From Streptomyces sp. ITFR-16 (GTDB lineage Bacteria > Actinomycetota > Actinomycetes > Streptomycetales > Streptomycetaceae), in assembly GCF_031844705.1 (NCBI RefSeq), contig NZ_CP134609.1, positions 5,456,001-5,520,000 on the forward strand: DNA of 64,000 nt, read 5' to 3'. This document shows, one piece after another, positions 54,160 to 61,860 of the stretch. A model generated the notes under the pieces. The model was not told the origin of the DNA and searched no databases. It saw only the letters and a list, made by a program, of their open reading frames with translations. Position 1 is the stretch's first letter. Every line of letters starts with the position of its first letter. The translations under genes were made by a program, and so were the position numbers.

Positions 54160-54258
54160 ATGCCTGGGAGCCGCCACGAGGTCCCGGAGCCACTCCCTGT
54201 CCACCATGACCCCGCGGTCCTCTACCCGTGTACGGCCTCCGGCCGCAGCCGGAGCTGA
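54160..54258 (+). CDS. candidate 32-residue protein
   Basis: ATG 54160 lies 6 bases after GGGAGGGGAG, one of the strongest ribosome sites in the window. The frame encodes MPGSRHEVPEPLPVHHDP and continues to a TGA only 3 bases before the zinc-ribbon gene. The product has two adjacent histidines and one cysteine and no known family. Support comes from the ribosome site and tight spacing only. It might serve to couple translation of the next gene. Confidence 0.45.
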   Translation: MPGSRHEVPEPLPVHHDPAVLYPCTASGRSRS

Positions 54259-54261
54259 CCC

Positions 54262-54495
54262 ATGGGTGCACACAGGCGGAAATGCGACTGGTGCGGCAGC
54301 GGTACGCCCATCGTCAGGGACATGGACCCGGTCAACCAGGACTACCAGTACTGGTGCGAGGAATGCGCACGGGCGCTGATCATAAAAGGCGACCCCATCG
54401 AGACCTACCGGGAGCTGGAGGGGGAGCCGATCTACGGCCGGCTGCTCGAGGAGCACTGCACGCTCAAGCGCTTCTACTCCTTCGCCACCGCCTGA
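54262..54495 (+). CDS. small zinc-ribbon protein
   Basis: A 77-residue soluble protein with two Cys-x2-Cys knuckles (CDWCGSG and CEECARA) spaced like a zinc ribbon, then an acidic helix IETYRELEGEPIYGRLLEEHC. Several of its residues (DMDPVNQDYQYWCEECARALI) look conserved in style, but I cannot name a function. The ATG has GGAG 7 bases upstream and lies 3 bases after the candidate 32-codon gene. It precedes the second tRNA-Ala. Confidence 0.82.
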   Translation: MGAHRRKCDWCGSGTPIVRDMDPVNQDYQYWCEECARALIIKGDPIETYRELEGEPIYGRLLEEHCTLKRFYSFATA

Positions 54496-54539
54496 CCACC
54501 GGTGCCGATCGGGCCGGAGCGGGACCGACCGGAAACGAT

Positions 54540-54569
54540 TTGGTGGACGGCCGGGGTGACCGGTAATGT
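54540..54569 (+). promoter_or_regulatory. promoter of the second tRNA-Ala
   Basis: TTGGTG and TAATGT separated by 18 bases, 37 bases before the tRNA. Confidence 0.55.
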
Positions 54570-54606
54570 TCTCGATGTCGCCACGGGAGACCGGGTGACG
54601 CAGCAC

Positions 54607-54679
54607 GGGGCTATAGCTCAGTTGGTAGAGCGCCTGCATGGCATGCAGGAGGTCAGGAGTTCAATTCTCCTTAGCTCCA
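54607..54679 (+). tRNA. tRNA-Ala (anticodon GGC), copy 2
   Basis: Base-for-base identical to the copy at 51436, with the anticodon at 54640-54642, the G3-U70 pair and no encoded CCA. Similarity stops a few bases outside the gene on either side. Confidence 0.97.
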
Positions 54680-54696
54680 CAGAGATCCACGGCAAG

Positions 54697-54739
54697 ACGA
54701 AGCAGCGGGCCGTCCGATTCGGACGGCCCGCTGCTTCGT
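54697..54739. terminator. terminator after tRNA-Ala copy 2
   Basis: A perfect 19-bp stem starting ACGAAGCAGCGGGCCGTCC with loop GATTC, placed between the tRNA and the end of the convergent flavoprotein gene. Confidence 0.9.
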
Positions 54740-54764
54740 GTGTGCCCGCTCGTGGCGGGACGGG

Positions 54765-56333
54765 TCAACTGCGGCCGCTGCCCAGGGCCTTGCGGCCGGT
54801 CCCCGGCGGCAGCGCGGGACGGTCGGGCGCCTGCTGGTCGATGCGCAGGGCCAGGGCGGGGCACCGGCGTACGGCGCGCTGGGCGCGGCCCCGCAGATGC
54901 ATCGGTACGGCGGCGTCCGCGAGCGCCGGGTAGCCGTCGGGGCCCATCCGGATCAGCTCGGGGACGATGTCCGCGCACAGGCCGTGGCCCTGGCAGAGCG
55001 TCCAGTCCACAGCCAGCTTCCCGCCGCTCGGGACGGACTCCTCCACGTCCTGGTAGCCGGGCGCCGGCAGGGGCAGGACCCCGACCGTCTCGCGGCCGCA
55101 GCCGCCGTGCAGGACATGGGCGGCGAGGTCGTCCGTGAAGGCGGAGAGCGTCGAGCCGAGGAAGCGCGCCGAACCGTCCGGGTGCTTGCACGCCCCCCGG
55201 CCCTTCACCGCGAGGGTCACCTCGCGCAGCGCCTCCAGGGCGGCGGGCCCGCCCCCGTTCAGCACGTCGGAGAGGCCGCCCGCGGCGGCCGGCAGCCCCA
55301 GCTTGCAGGGACCGCACTGGCCCGCGGTCTCGGCGGCCAGCCAGTTGGCCACCCGCAGGGACTCGCCCAGCGGACAGGTCTCCGGCCCGATCGGCAGGAT
55401 CGCGCCCGCCCCCAGCGCTCCGCCGGCGGCGGCCAGCGACTCCCGGGAGACGACGGCGTCATGGGTGGCGTTCGCCCCGATCCAGTTGCCGTGATAGCCG
55501 CCGGTCAGGACGCCCTGCGGCAGCGGCGGCGCTCCGGCCAGCTGGAGCACGTAACGCAGGGGCACCCCCGTGGGCACCTCGATGACCATCGGGCGCGCCA
55601 CGGCCCCGGAGAGGGTGAGCAGGACGGTGCCGGGCTCGTTCGGCAGACCGGTGTGCCCGTAGCGGCGGGCGCCGATCCGGGCGGCGACGGCGAGCTGGGC
55701 GTACGTCTCCGCGTTGGAGAGCAGGGTCGGGGCGCCGCCGACACCCGACTCGGCGGCCCGTTCGCGACGCCCCGGCGGGAGGGCGGGGCCGCCGGACGCC
55801 GCCCGGATGACGGCCGACGCCTCGCCGGAGACCATGCGCTCGGGCGTCCGCACCACACGGGCGCGCAGTTGCTGTCCGCGCCGGTCGGACAGGCCGCGCT
55901 CGGCGAGGGCGGCGCGTACGGACATCTCCGTGGAGTTACGGGTGACGGCGACGACCAGCGTGCGGGCGCCGAGCGCCTCGGCGGCCAGCAGGGCGCCGTC
56001 CAGGACGAGGTGGGGTGCCCGGTTGAGCAGCACGGTGTCCTTGCGGCAGGCGGGTTCCCCCTCGCTGCCGTTGATCACGACGACCGGGCGCACCCCGCGC
56101 CGGATCGACGCCTTGGCGACGGCGCGCAGCTTCTTCCCGAACGGGAAGCCGGCGCCGCCCCGGCCGCGCAGCGAGATCGTCTCGGCCAGCCGCTCGCCGG
56201 TCATCGGCTCCAGCGGCCCGTGCACCTTGAGGTGCATGCCGAGATCGAGCCGCTCCACCAGGTCGAAGCCGCTGGTCAGCTGGGGGAGACCGACGACGCG
56301 GACCTCGGGGACGTCGGGGAGGGGCTGATTCAC
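54765..56333 (-). CDS. NuoF-like flavoprotein fused to a ferredoxin domain
   Basis: A 522-residue electron-transfer protein. It resembles the NuoF/51-kDa subunit of complex I: the FMN region SLRGRGGAGFPFGKKL, VINGSEGEPACRKDT, SNAETYAQLA, an SLBB-like part and an iron-sulfur site. A ferredoxin-type domain is fused at about 445-505 (CQGHGLC and a later RRCPAL). The cluster site keeps Cys340, Cys343 and Cys382, but the first cysteine of the usual C-x2-C-x2-C is replaced by Ala. GTG 56333 overlaps the stop of the upstream cytochrome-like gene as GTGA, so the two form a unit. It probably passes electrons between a soluble donor and the membrane heme protein. Confidence 0.88.
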   Translation of the reverse strand: MNQPLPDVPEVRVVGLPQLTSGFDLVERLDLGMHLKVHGPLEPMTGERLAETISLRGRGGAGFPFGKKLRAVAKASIRRGVRPVVVINGSEGEPACRKDTVLLNRAPHLVLDGALLAAEALGARTLVVAVTRNSTEMSVRAALAERGLSDRRGQQLRARVVRTPERMVSGEASAVIRAASGGPALPPGRRERAAESGVGGAPTLLSNAETYAQLAVAARIGARRYGHTGLPNEPGTVLLTLSGAVARPMVIEVPTGVPLRYVLQLAGAPPLPQGVLTGGYHGNWIGANATHDAVVSRESLAAAGGALGAGAILPIGPETCPLGESLRVANWLAAETAGQCGPCKLGLPAAAGGLSDVLNGGGPAALEALREVTLAVKGRGACKHPDGSARFLGSTLSAFTDDLAAHVLHGGCGRETVGVLPLPAPGYQDVEESVPSGGKLAVDWTLCQGHGLCADIVPELIRMGPDGYPALADAAVPMHLRGRAQRAVRRCPALALRIDQQAPDRPALPPGTGRKALGSGRS

Positions 56334-57577
56334 GGTCGGTCTCCTGCGGGTGCGTTCCACGGTTCCCCGGCGGGCGGCGGATAGAGCGGCCCGGGCAGCG
56401 GCGCGGTGTCGTCGAGGGAGGGGACGGGCGGGGCGGACGGCAGGGGCGCGGTGGCCTCCGGGGAGGCGTACGGCTCGTGCGGCGGGCGCGGGGCCTGCGT
56501 GGGCGGGGAGGGGGAGGGAGACGGCCAGCGGCCCCCGGGCTGCTGGGGGCCGCCCGTCTCGGCGGCCAGCGAGACCGCGCGGTAGCCGGCCGATATCCCG
56601 GGGCCCGGTCCCGTACGGACGCCGGACGGCCTCGGGAGCGGGTCCGTCGTGAGGCGGTCGGCGCTGCGGGGCGGAGCCTCGTACAACGGCGGGGCCGGCG
56701 CCGGCAGGGTCGTGCGGGGGCGTTCGAAGGACGACGGCAGCGGGGTGGCCCGCGGCGGATCGCCGAGCCCGTCCATGCCGGCGCCTCCCGCCCCGTACCG
56801 CACGCCGGACACGAGCGCGCTGTCCGCGCCCGGCAGCGGGGTCCCGCGGACCACCGGGTCCGGCTCGGCCGGCAGCGCGTCCGGCCTGATCAGAGCGGTG
56901 ACCAGGGCGGCGATCCGGCGCTTCAGCGGGGGCGGCAGCATGCGCAGGGCCAGCACGGCGGCCACCGCGACGAGCGACAGGCTGTACATCACCACGACCC
57001 AGGTGGCCGGCGGCCGGCCCGCGTACAGGCCGTGCACCAGCGCCGCGCACCAGGCCGGGTAGGACAGGGCGTGCAGCGCCCGCCAGCGCCCCGCGATCCG
57101 GCCGGGGGAGGCGAAGGCGCTGCGCAGCGCGCCCGTCGCGGCGGCCACCACCATCAGCAGCCCGGCCAGCGAGCCGAAGCCGATCAGGCCCGCCGTGCCG
57201 CCCACCCCGAGGCCGAAGGGTATGAGCGCGCCGAGCAGCGCCACATGCCCCAGCGAGACCTTCACCGTGACATGGAGGAGCAGGAATCCGAGCGAGGCGG
57301 CCGCAGCGGTGCGGTGCACGGCCTGGCCGACCAGCCGCTGCCGGGTGGAGAGGAACAGCCGGTCGGTGGCGAGCAGGCCCCAGCCCACCGCGGCGGTGAG
57401 CGAGACCAGGGAGAGGACACCGGTCGTGAAGTCGAGCGCGGCCCGCAGACCGTCGCTGCCCGCCACGGCGAGCAGCGGGAGGAGAACCAGCACGGCGACG
57501 GTCAGCCCGCCCTGTACCGGTCGGCTCGGCCCCTGGATCGGGCCGGCCGCTGAGCGGATCTTGCGATGAGGGTTCAT
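56330..57577 (-). CDS. bis-heme ferric-reductase-like membrane protein
   Basis: A 415-residue protein. Residues 22-215 contain six or so membrane spans with two histidine pairs, His88/His102 and His169/His182, spaced like the ligands of the two b hemes in ferric-reductase and NADPH-oxidase membrane domains. The C-terminal 190 residues are Pro/Gly/Ser-rich and have no flavin or NAD domain, so electrons must come from another protein, presumably the coupled NuoF-ferredoxin gene. ATG 57577 has GGAG 8 bases upstream. A palindrome TACCGGCCGGTA at 57637-57648 lies in its upstream region. Confidence 0.88.
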   Translation of the reverse strand: MNPHRKIRSAAGPIQGPSRPVQGGLTVAVLVLLPLLAVAGSDGLRAALDFTTGVLSLVSLTAAVGWGLLATDRLFLSTRQRLVGQAVHRTAAAASLGFLLLHVTVKVSLGHVALLGALIPFGLGVGGTAGLIGFGSLAGLLMVVAAATGALRSAFASPGRIAGRWRALHALSYPAWCAALVHGLYAGRPPATWVVVMYSLSLVAVAAVLALRMLPPPLKRRIAALVTALIRPDALPAEPDPVVRGTPLPGADSALVSGVRYGAGGAGMDGLGDPPRATPLPSSFERPRTTLPAPAPPLYEAPPRSADRLTTDPLPRPSGVRTGPGPGISAGYRAVSLAAETGGPQQPGGRWPSPSPSPPTQAPRPPHEPYASPEATAPLPSAPPVPSLDDTAPLPGPLYPPPAGEPWNAPAGDRP

Positions 57578-57782
57578 GGGGGCGACTCCGAATGGTTCGG
57601 CAAAGCGGTCCCGTTGCCGCATGCTAAGGCGCCCCATACCGGCCGGTACGAGGTTTGATCGGTTGCCCCGGTAGAGGGCGGTACGCGGAGTAACCCCCGC
57701 TTCCCGGACGTTCCGCCGTACGTTTCGCATCCCGGCGTGTCCGGGGATCGGCGGTGCCCGGATGGGGCCCGGGCCGGTGCGG

Positions 57783-57794
57783 TACCCTGACGCC
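57783..57794 (+). promoter_or_regulatory. -10 element of the leuS transcript
   Basis: TACCCT at 57783-57788 ends 6 bases before the leader-peptide ATG, so the leader peptide is probably read from a leaderless mRNA. Confidence 0.65.
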
Positions 57795-57833
57795 ATGCGT
57801 GCCGTACGCCTTCTGCTTAGCGAGCCGCGCTGA
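57795..57833 (+). CDS. leucine leader peptide of leuS
   Basis: A 12-residue ORF, MRAVRLLLSEPR, with three Leu codons in a row (CTT CTG CTT; the two CTT codons are rare in such GC-rich genomes). It starts 6 bases after a -10 box and lies ahead of an intrinsic terminator and leuS. Ribosome stalling at these codons when charged tRNA-Leu is scarce is the expected signal. Confidence 0.85.
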   Translation: MRAVRLLLSEPR

Positions 57834-57902
57834 TCAGTCCCGACCGGTGAGAACGCCTGGTCGGCATCAGCGCGGCGTCCCCTCCTGTGCGAGGGGTTTT
57901 TT
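57825..57902 (+). promoter_or_regulatory. leuS attenuator: alternative hairpin and U-tract terminator
   Basis: A hairpin pairs CCGCGCTGAT (57825-57834) with ATCAGCGCGG (57866-57875), with an inner stem CCGACC/GGTCGG (57840-57845 with 57859-57864). Its left arm overlaps the end of the leader peptide. The terminator CCCCTC-CTGTGC-GAGGGG (57879-57896) is followed by six T's, the only long U-tract terminator I found here. Confidence 0.8.
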
Positions 57903-57970
57903 CGTTTCCGTAGACGCGTGTCCGTAGACGTGGGCGCCGGCAGATGACGATCGATGGAGCTTTGAGGATC

Positions 57971-60844
57971 ATGAGCGAGACGAATTCCGCAGCCGACGTT
58001 GCTGCGCCGCACCGCTACACGGCAGCGATGGCCGCCGACATCGAGGCACGCTGGCAGGACTTCTGGGACGCCGAGGGCACGTACGAGGCGCCCAACCCGA
58101 CCGGTGACCTGGCGGGCGACCCGGAGCTGGCCGCCAGGCCGAAGAAGTTCATCATGGACATGTTCCCGTACCCCTCGGGCGCGGGCCTGCACGTCGGCCA
58201 CCCGCTGGGCTACATCGCCACCGATGTCTTCGCCCGCCACCAGCGGATGACCGGCCACAACGTCCTGCACACCCTGGGCTTCGACGCCTTCGGCCTGCCC
58301 GCGGAGCAGTACGCCGTCCAGACCGGCACGCACCCGCGGATCTCGACCGAGGCCAACATCGAGAACATGACGGCCCAGCTGCGCCGGCTGGGCCTGGGCC
58401 ACGACAAGCGCCGCTCGTTCGCCACGATCGAGTCGGAGTACTACAAGTGGACGCAGTGGATCTTCCTGCAGATCTTCAACTCCTGGTACGACACCGACGC
58501 GGACCGCGCCCGCCCGATCGCCGAGCTGGTCGCCCAGTTCGAGTCCGGTGAGCGCGCGACCCCCGACGGCCGCGACTGGAGCGCGCTGAGCGCCGCCGAG
58601 CGCGCCGACATCCTGGGCGACTACCGGCTGGCCTACGCCTCCGATGCCCCGGTCAACTGGTCACCCGGCCTGGGCACCGTGCTGGCCAACGAGGAGGTCA
58701 CGGCCGACGGCCGCTCCGAGCGCGGCAACTTCCCCGTCTTCAAGGCCAAGCTGCGCCAGTGGAACATGCGCATCACCGCCTACGCCGACCGGCTGCTGAA
58801 CGACCTGGACGGGCTGGACTGGCCCGAGGCCATCAAGCTGCAGCAGCGCAACTGGATCGGCCGCTCCGAGGGCGCGCGCGTCGACTTCCCGGTCGACGGC
58901 GCGGGCGGCATCACCGTCTTCACCACCCGCCAGGACACCCTGTTCGGGGCGACCTACATGGTGCTGGCACCGGAGCACGAGCTGGTCGAGCGGATCATCC
59001 CGGCCGCCTGGCCCGACGGCACCCGCCCGGTCTGGACGGGCGGCCACGCCTCTCCGGCCGAGGCCGTCACCGCCTACCGCAAGCAGGCCGCCGCCAAGTC
59101 CGACGTGGAGCGGCAGGCCGAGGCCAAGGACAAGACGGGTGTCTTCACCGGCGCGTACGCGACCAACCCCGTCAGCGGCGAGCAGATCCCGGTCTTCATC
59201 GCCGACTACGTACTGATGGGCTACGGCACCGGCGCGATCATGGCCGTACCGGCGCACGACGCGCGCGACTTCGCCTTCGCGCGCGCCTTCGAGCTGCCGA
59301 TGCGCTGTGTCGTCGAGCCGTCGGACGACCGGGGCACGGACCCCTCGACATGGGAGGACGCCTTCGGCTCGTACGAGGCGAAGCTGGTCAACTCCGCCAA
59401 CGGCGAGATCTCGCTGGACGGCCTGGGCGTCGTCGACGCCAAGGCCCGCATCACCGAGTGGCTGAAGGAGCACGGCGTCGGCGAGGGCACCGTCAACTTC
59501 CGGCTGCGCGACTGGCTGTTCAGCCGTCAGCGCTACTGGGGCGAGCCGTTCCCGATCGTGTACGACGAGGAGGGCATCGCCCACGCGCTGCCCGAGTCGA
59601 TGCTGCCGCTGGAACTGCCCGAGGTCGAGGACTACTCGCCGCGCACCTTCGACCCGGACGACGCCGACACCCAGCCCGAGACCCCGCTGTCGCGCAACGC
59701 CGACTGGGTCAACGTCACGCTGGACCTGGGCGACGGCTCCGGTCCGCGAAGTTACCGCCGCGAGACCAACACCATGCCCAACTGGGCGGGTTCCTGCTGG
59801 TACGAGCTGCGCTATCTGGACCCGAACAACTCCGAGAAGCTGGTCGACCCGGCGATCGAGGAGTACTGGATGGGGCCGCGCGAGGGGCAGCCCACCGGCG
59901 GCGTCGACCTGTACGTGGGCGGCGCCGAGCACGCCGTACTGCACCTGCTGTACGCCCGCTTCTGGTCCAAGGTCCTGCACGACCTGGGCCACGTCTCCTC
60001 CGCCGAGCCGTTCCACAAGCTGTACAACCAGGGCATGATCCAGGCGTTCGTCTACCGGGACAGCCGCGGCATCGCGGTCCCGGCGGCCGAGGTCGAGGAG
60101 CGCGACGGGGCGTACTACTACCAGGGCGAGAAGGTCTCCCGCGTCCTGGGCAAGATGGGCAAGTCCCTGAAGAACGCCGTGACGCCCGACGAGATCTGCG
60201 GCGAGTACGGCGCGGACACGCTGCGGCTGTACGAGATGGCGATGGGCCCGCTGGACGTGTCGCGCCCCTGGGACACGCGCGCGGTCGTCGGCCAGTACCG
60301 GCTGCTGCAGCGGCTGTGGCGCAACATCGTCGACGAGGACAGCGGCGAGGTCACCGTCGTCGACACCGAGCCCGGCGAGGACACCCTGCGCGCGCTGCAC
60401 AAGGCGATCGACGGGGTCGGCGGCGACATGGCCGGGATGCGCTTCAACACGGCCATCGCCAAGGTCACCGAGCTGAACAACCATCTGACCAAGGCCGGCG
60501 GCCCGCTGCCCCGCACCGTCGCCGAGTCGCTGGTCCTGCTGGTCGCGCCGCTGGCGCCGCACATCGCCGAGGAGCTGTGGCACCGGCTGGGCCACACCGA
60601 GTCGGTCGTCCACCAGGACTTCCCGGTCGCCGACCCTGCCTACGTCGTGGACGAGACCGTGACCTGTGTGGTGCAGATCAAGGGCAAGGTCCGGGCGCGC
60701 CTGGAGATCTCCCCGTCGATCTCCGACGCGGAGCTGGAGGCCCTGGCCCTGGCCGATCCGGCCGTCGTCGCCGCGCTGGACGGGGCGGGCATCCGCAAGG
60801 TGATCGTCCGCGCGCCGAAGCTGGTGAACATCGTTCCCGCATAG
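57971..60844 (+). CDS. leuS: leucyl-tRNA synthetase
   Basis: Charges tRNA-Leu with leucine. The 957-residue class I synthetase has the HIGH-type motif H74-V-G-H77 in YPSGAGLHVGHPLG, a long editing domain, and the signature KMGKS at 728-732 (a Gly variant of KMSKS). The C-terminal part contains the ALHKAIDGVGGDMAGMRFNTAIAKVTELNN segment of the anticodon domain. ATG 57971 is chosen because GAGGA and GGAG lie within 15 bases upstream; ATG 57944 has no ribosome site. Expression is probably controlled by the leader-peptide attenuator just upstream. A perfect 20-bp terminator follows. Confidence 0.97.
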   Translation: MSETNSAADVAAPHRYTAAMAADIEARWQDFWDAEGTYEAPNPTGDLAGDPELAARPKKFIMDMFPYPSGAGLHVGHPLGYIATDVFARHQRMTGHNVLHTLGFDAFGLPAEQYAVQTGTHPRISTEANIENMTAQLRRLGLGHDKRRSFATIESEYYKWTQWIFLQIFNSWYDTDADRARPIAELVAQFESGERATPDGRDWSALSAAERADILGDYRLAYASDAPVNWSPGLGTVLANEEVTADGRSERGNFPVFKAKLRQWNMRITAYADRLLNDLDGLDWPEAIKLQQRNWIGRSEGARVDFPVDGAGGITVFTTRQDTLFGATYMVLAPEHELVERIIPAAWPDGTRPVWTGGHASPAEAVTAYRKQAAAKSDVERQAEAKDKTGVFTGAYATNPVSGEQIPVFIADYVLMGYGTGAIMAVPAHDARDFAFARAFELPMRCVVEPSDDRGTDPSTWEDAFGSYEAKLVNSANGEISLDGLGVVDAKARITEWLKEHGVGEGTVNFRLRDWLFSRQRYWGEPFPIVYDEEGIAHALPESMLPLELPEVEDYSPRTFDPDDADTQPETPLSRNADWVNVTLDLGDGSGPRSYRRETNTMPNWAGSCWYELRYLDPNNSEKLVDPAIEEYWMGPREGQPTGGVDLYVGGAEHAVLHLLYARFWSKVLHDLGHVSSAEPFHKLYNQGMIQAFVYRDSRGIAVPAAEVEERDGAYYYQGEKVSRVLGKMGKSLKNAVTPDEICGEYGADTLRLYEMAMGPLDVSRPWDTRAVVGQYRLLQRLWRNIVDEDSGEVTVVDTEPGEDTLRALHKAIDGVGGDMAGMRFNTAIAKVTELNNHLTKAGGPLPRTVAESLVLLVAPLAPHIAEELWHRLGHTESVVHQDFPVADPAYVVDETVTCVVQIKGKVRARLEISPSISDAELEALALADPAVVAALDGAGIRKVIVRAPKLVNIVPA

Positions 60845-60883
60845 CCGCGAGGGGCCGCCGGACGGGGTGAGGGCTTTCCCCTA

Positions 60884-60924
60884 CGGGCAGGTTGGGGGTT
60901 CCGGCGGAACCCCCAACCTGCCCG
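60884..60924. terminator. terminator after leuS
   Basis: Two perfect 20-base arms (CGGGCAGGTTGGGGGTTCCG and its complement) around one base, 40 bases after the leuS stop. Confidence 0.9.
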
Positions 60925-60931
60925 TTCCGTT

Positions 60932-60937
60932 TACCTT
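60932..60937 (+). promoter_or_regulatory. candidate -10 of the coiled-coil membrane protein gene
   Basis: TACCTT within GTTTACCTT, 54 bases before the ATG. The nonamer is identical to that at 44785-44793. Confidence 0.4.
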
Positions 60938-60990
60938 GGAAGGGACCGGCGAAGTGTGCCGGAGGCCGTCACACCATCCGAGGGGCGCTC

Positions 60991-61701
60991 ATGGAAGCCG
61001 TGATCCTGATCCTGGGGCTGCTCGTCGTCGCCTTCATGGCCCTGGGCGTCTACGCGACCGTCAAGGTCGTGGGGGCGGCCAGGCGGGGAGTGGACCGCAC
61101 GCTCACGCAGGCGCGCCGCACCGTGGAGGACACCACTCTGCGGGCCAAGAGCTACGGGCAGCTCGGCGTCGGCGGTGAGCTGGCGCAGCTCCGGCTCGCC
61201 CTGCGCACGTCGATGCGCGCCACGCAGGAGGCGCTGCGGGCGGGTTCCGTCGAGGACCCCTCGCTCTCGGAGTCGCTGGGACTGTTCCAGCGGCTCGGTG
61301 TGCACGGCCGTGAGCTGGACGAGGAGCTGAAGGCGCTGGAGCGCGAGCCCGACAGGGCGACCGTCGCCTCGCTGCTCCCGGGGCTGAAGGAGCGCACCAG
61401 GCGGATCACCAAGTCGGCCGACTCGCTGCGGTGGGCCGCGCGCGACCGGGCCCGCCGGTTCGCCGAGGACGATCTGTCCGCGTTGAACGTCCAGATCGAT
61501 GTGGAGGCCGGGGCGCTGCGGCACTGGACGACCGAGGAGCCGGAGCCGGGGCCGGAGTACCGGCCGGAGTCCGGGCGCCCCGATGACCGGGGCCAGGAGC
61601 CGGGCGGCGGGCCGGGCGCGCAGGCGATCACGGCGCCGGACCCCCGGCAGCGGACCACCTACCCGTGGCAGAAGACGGCGCGCCCCGAGACCTCGAACTG
61701 A
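60991..61701 (+). CDS. membrane-anchored coiled-coil protein
   Basis: A 236-residue protein with one N-terminal span (EAVILILGLLVVAFMALGVYATV, 2-24) and then a long, highly charged helical region (about 30-170) rich in Arg, Glu, Leu and Ala with heptad-like spacing. A disordered Pro/Gly/Glu tail follows. The N-terminus has few charged residues, so the body is probably cytoplasmic. No enzyme motif is seen. The ATG has GAGGGG 6-11 bases upstream. A scaffold or membrane-linked structural role is a guess. It stands between the leuS terminator and the degV promoter as a single gene. Confidence 0.85.
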   Translation: MEAVILILGLLVVAFMALGVYATVKVVGAARRGVDRTLTQARRTVEDTTLRAKSYGQLGVGGELAQLRLALRTSMRATQEALRAGSVEDPSLSESLGLFQRLGVHGRELDEELKALEREPDRATVASLLPGLKERTRRITKSADSLRWAARDRARRFAEDDLSALNVQIDVEAGALRHWTTEEPEPGPEYRPESGRPDDRGQEPGGGPGAQAITAPDPRQRTTYPWQKTARPETSN

Positions 61702-61847
61702 CGGCGGATCTCCGCGCCGGCGAGGACGGTCTCCGCTTCGGGTGGGCTCCGCGACCTCCGGTGAGCGAGGATGGCAGGATGCGGCTCGAAGAGACCGGAA
61801 CTGATCATTCGCCCGGGGCCGGACTGCCGAGCGACCGCGCCGACCGG

Positions 61848-61860
61848 TAACCTCCCGCTC
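61848..61860 (+). promoter_or_regulatory. -10 element of the degV-family gene, likely leaderless
   Basis: TAACCT at 61848-61853 ends 7 bases before the ATG at 61861; no ribosome site is present. Confidence 0.65.

Noticed and set aside
51436..54679. tRNA-flanked segment considered as an integrated mobile element
   Set aside because: No integrase, excisionase or replication gene, no extended att-type repeat beyond the tRNA itself, and base composition like the surroundings.
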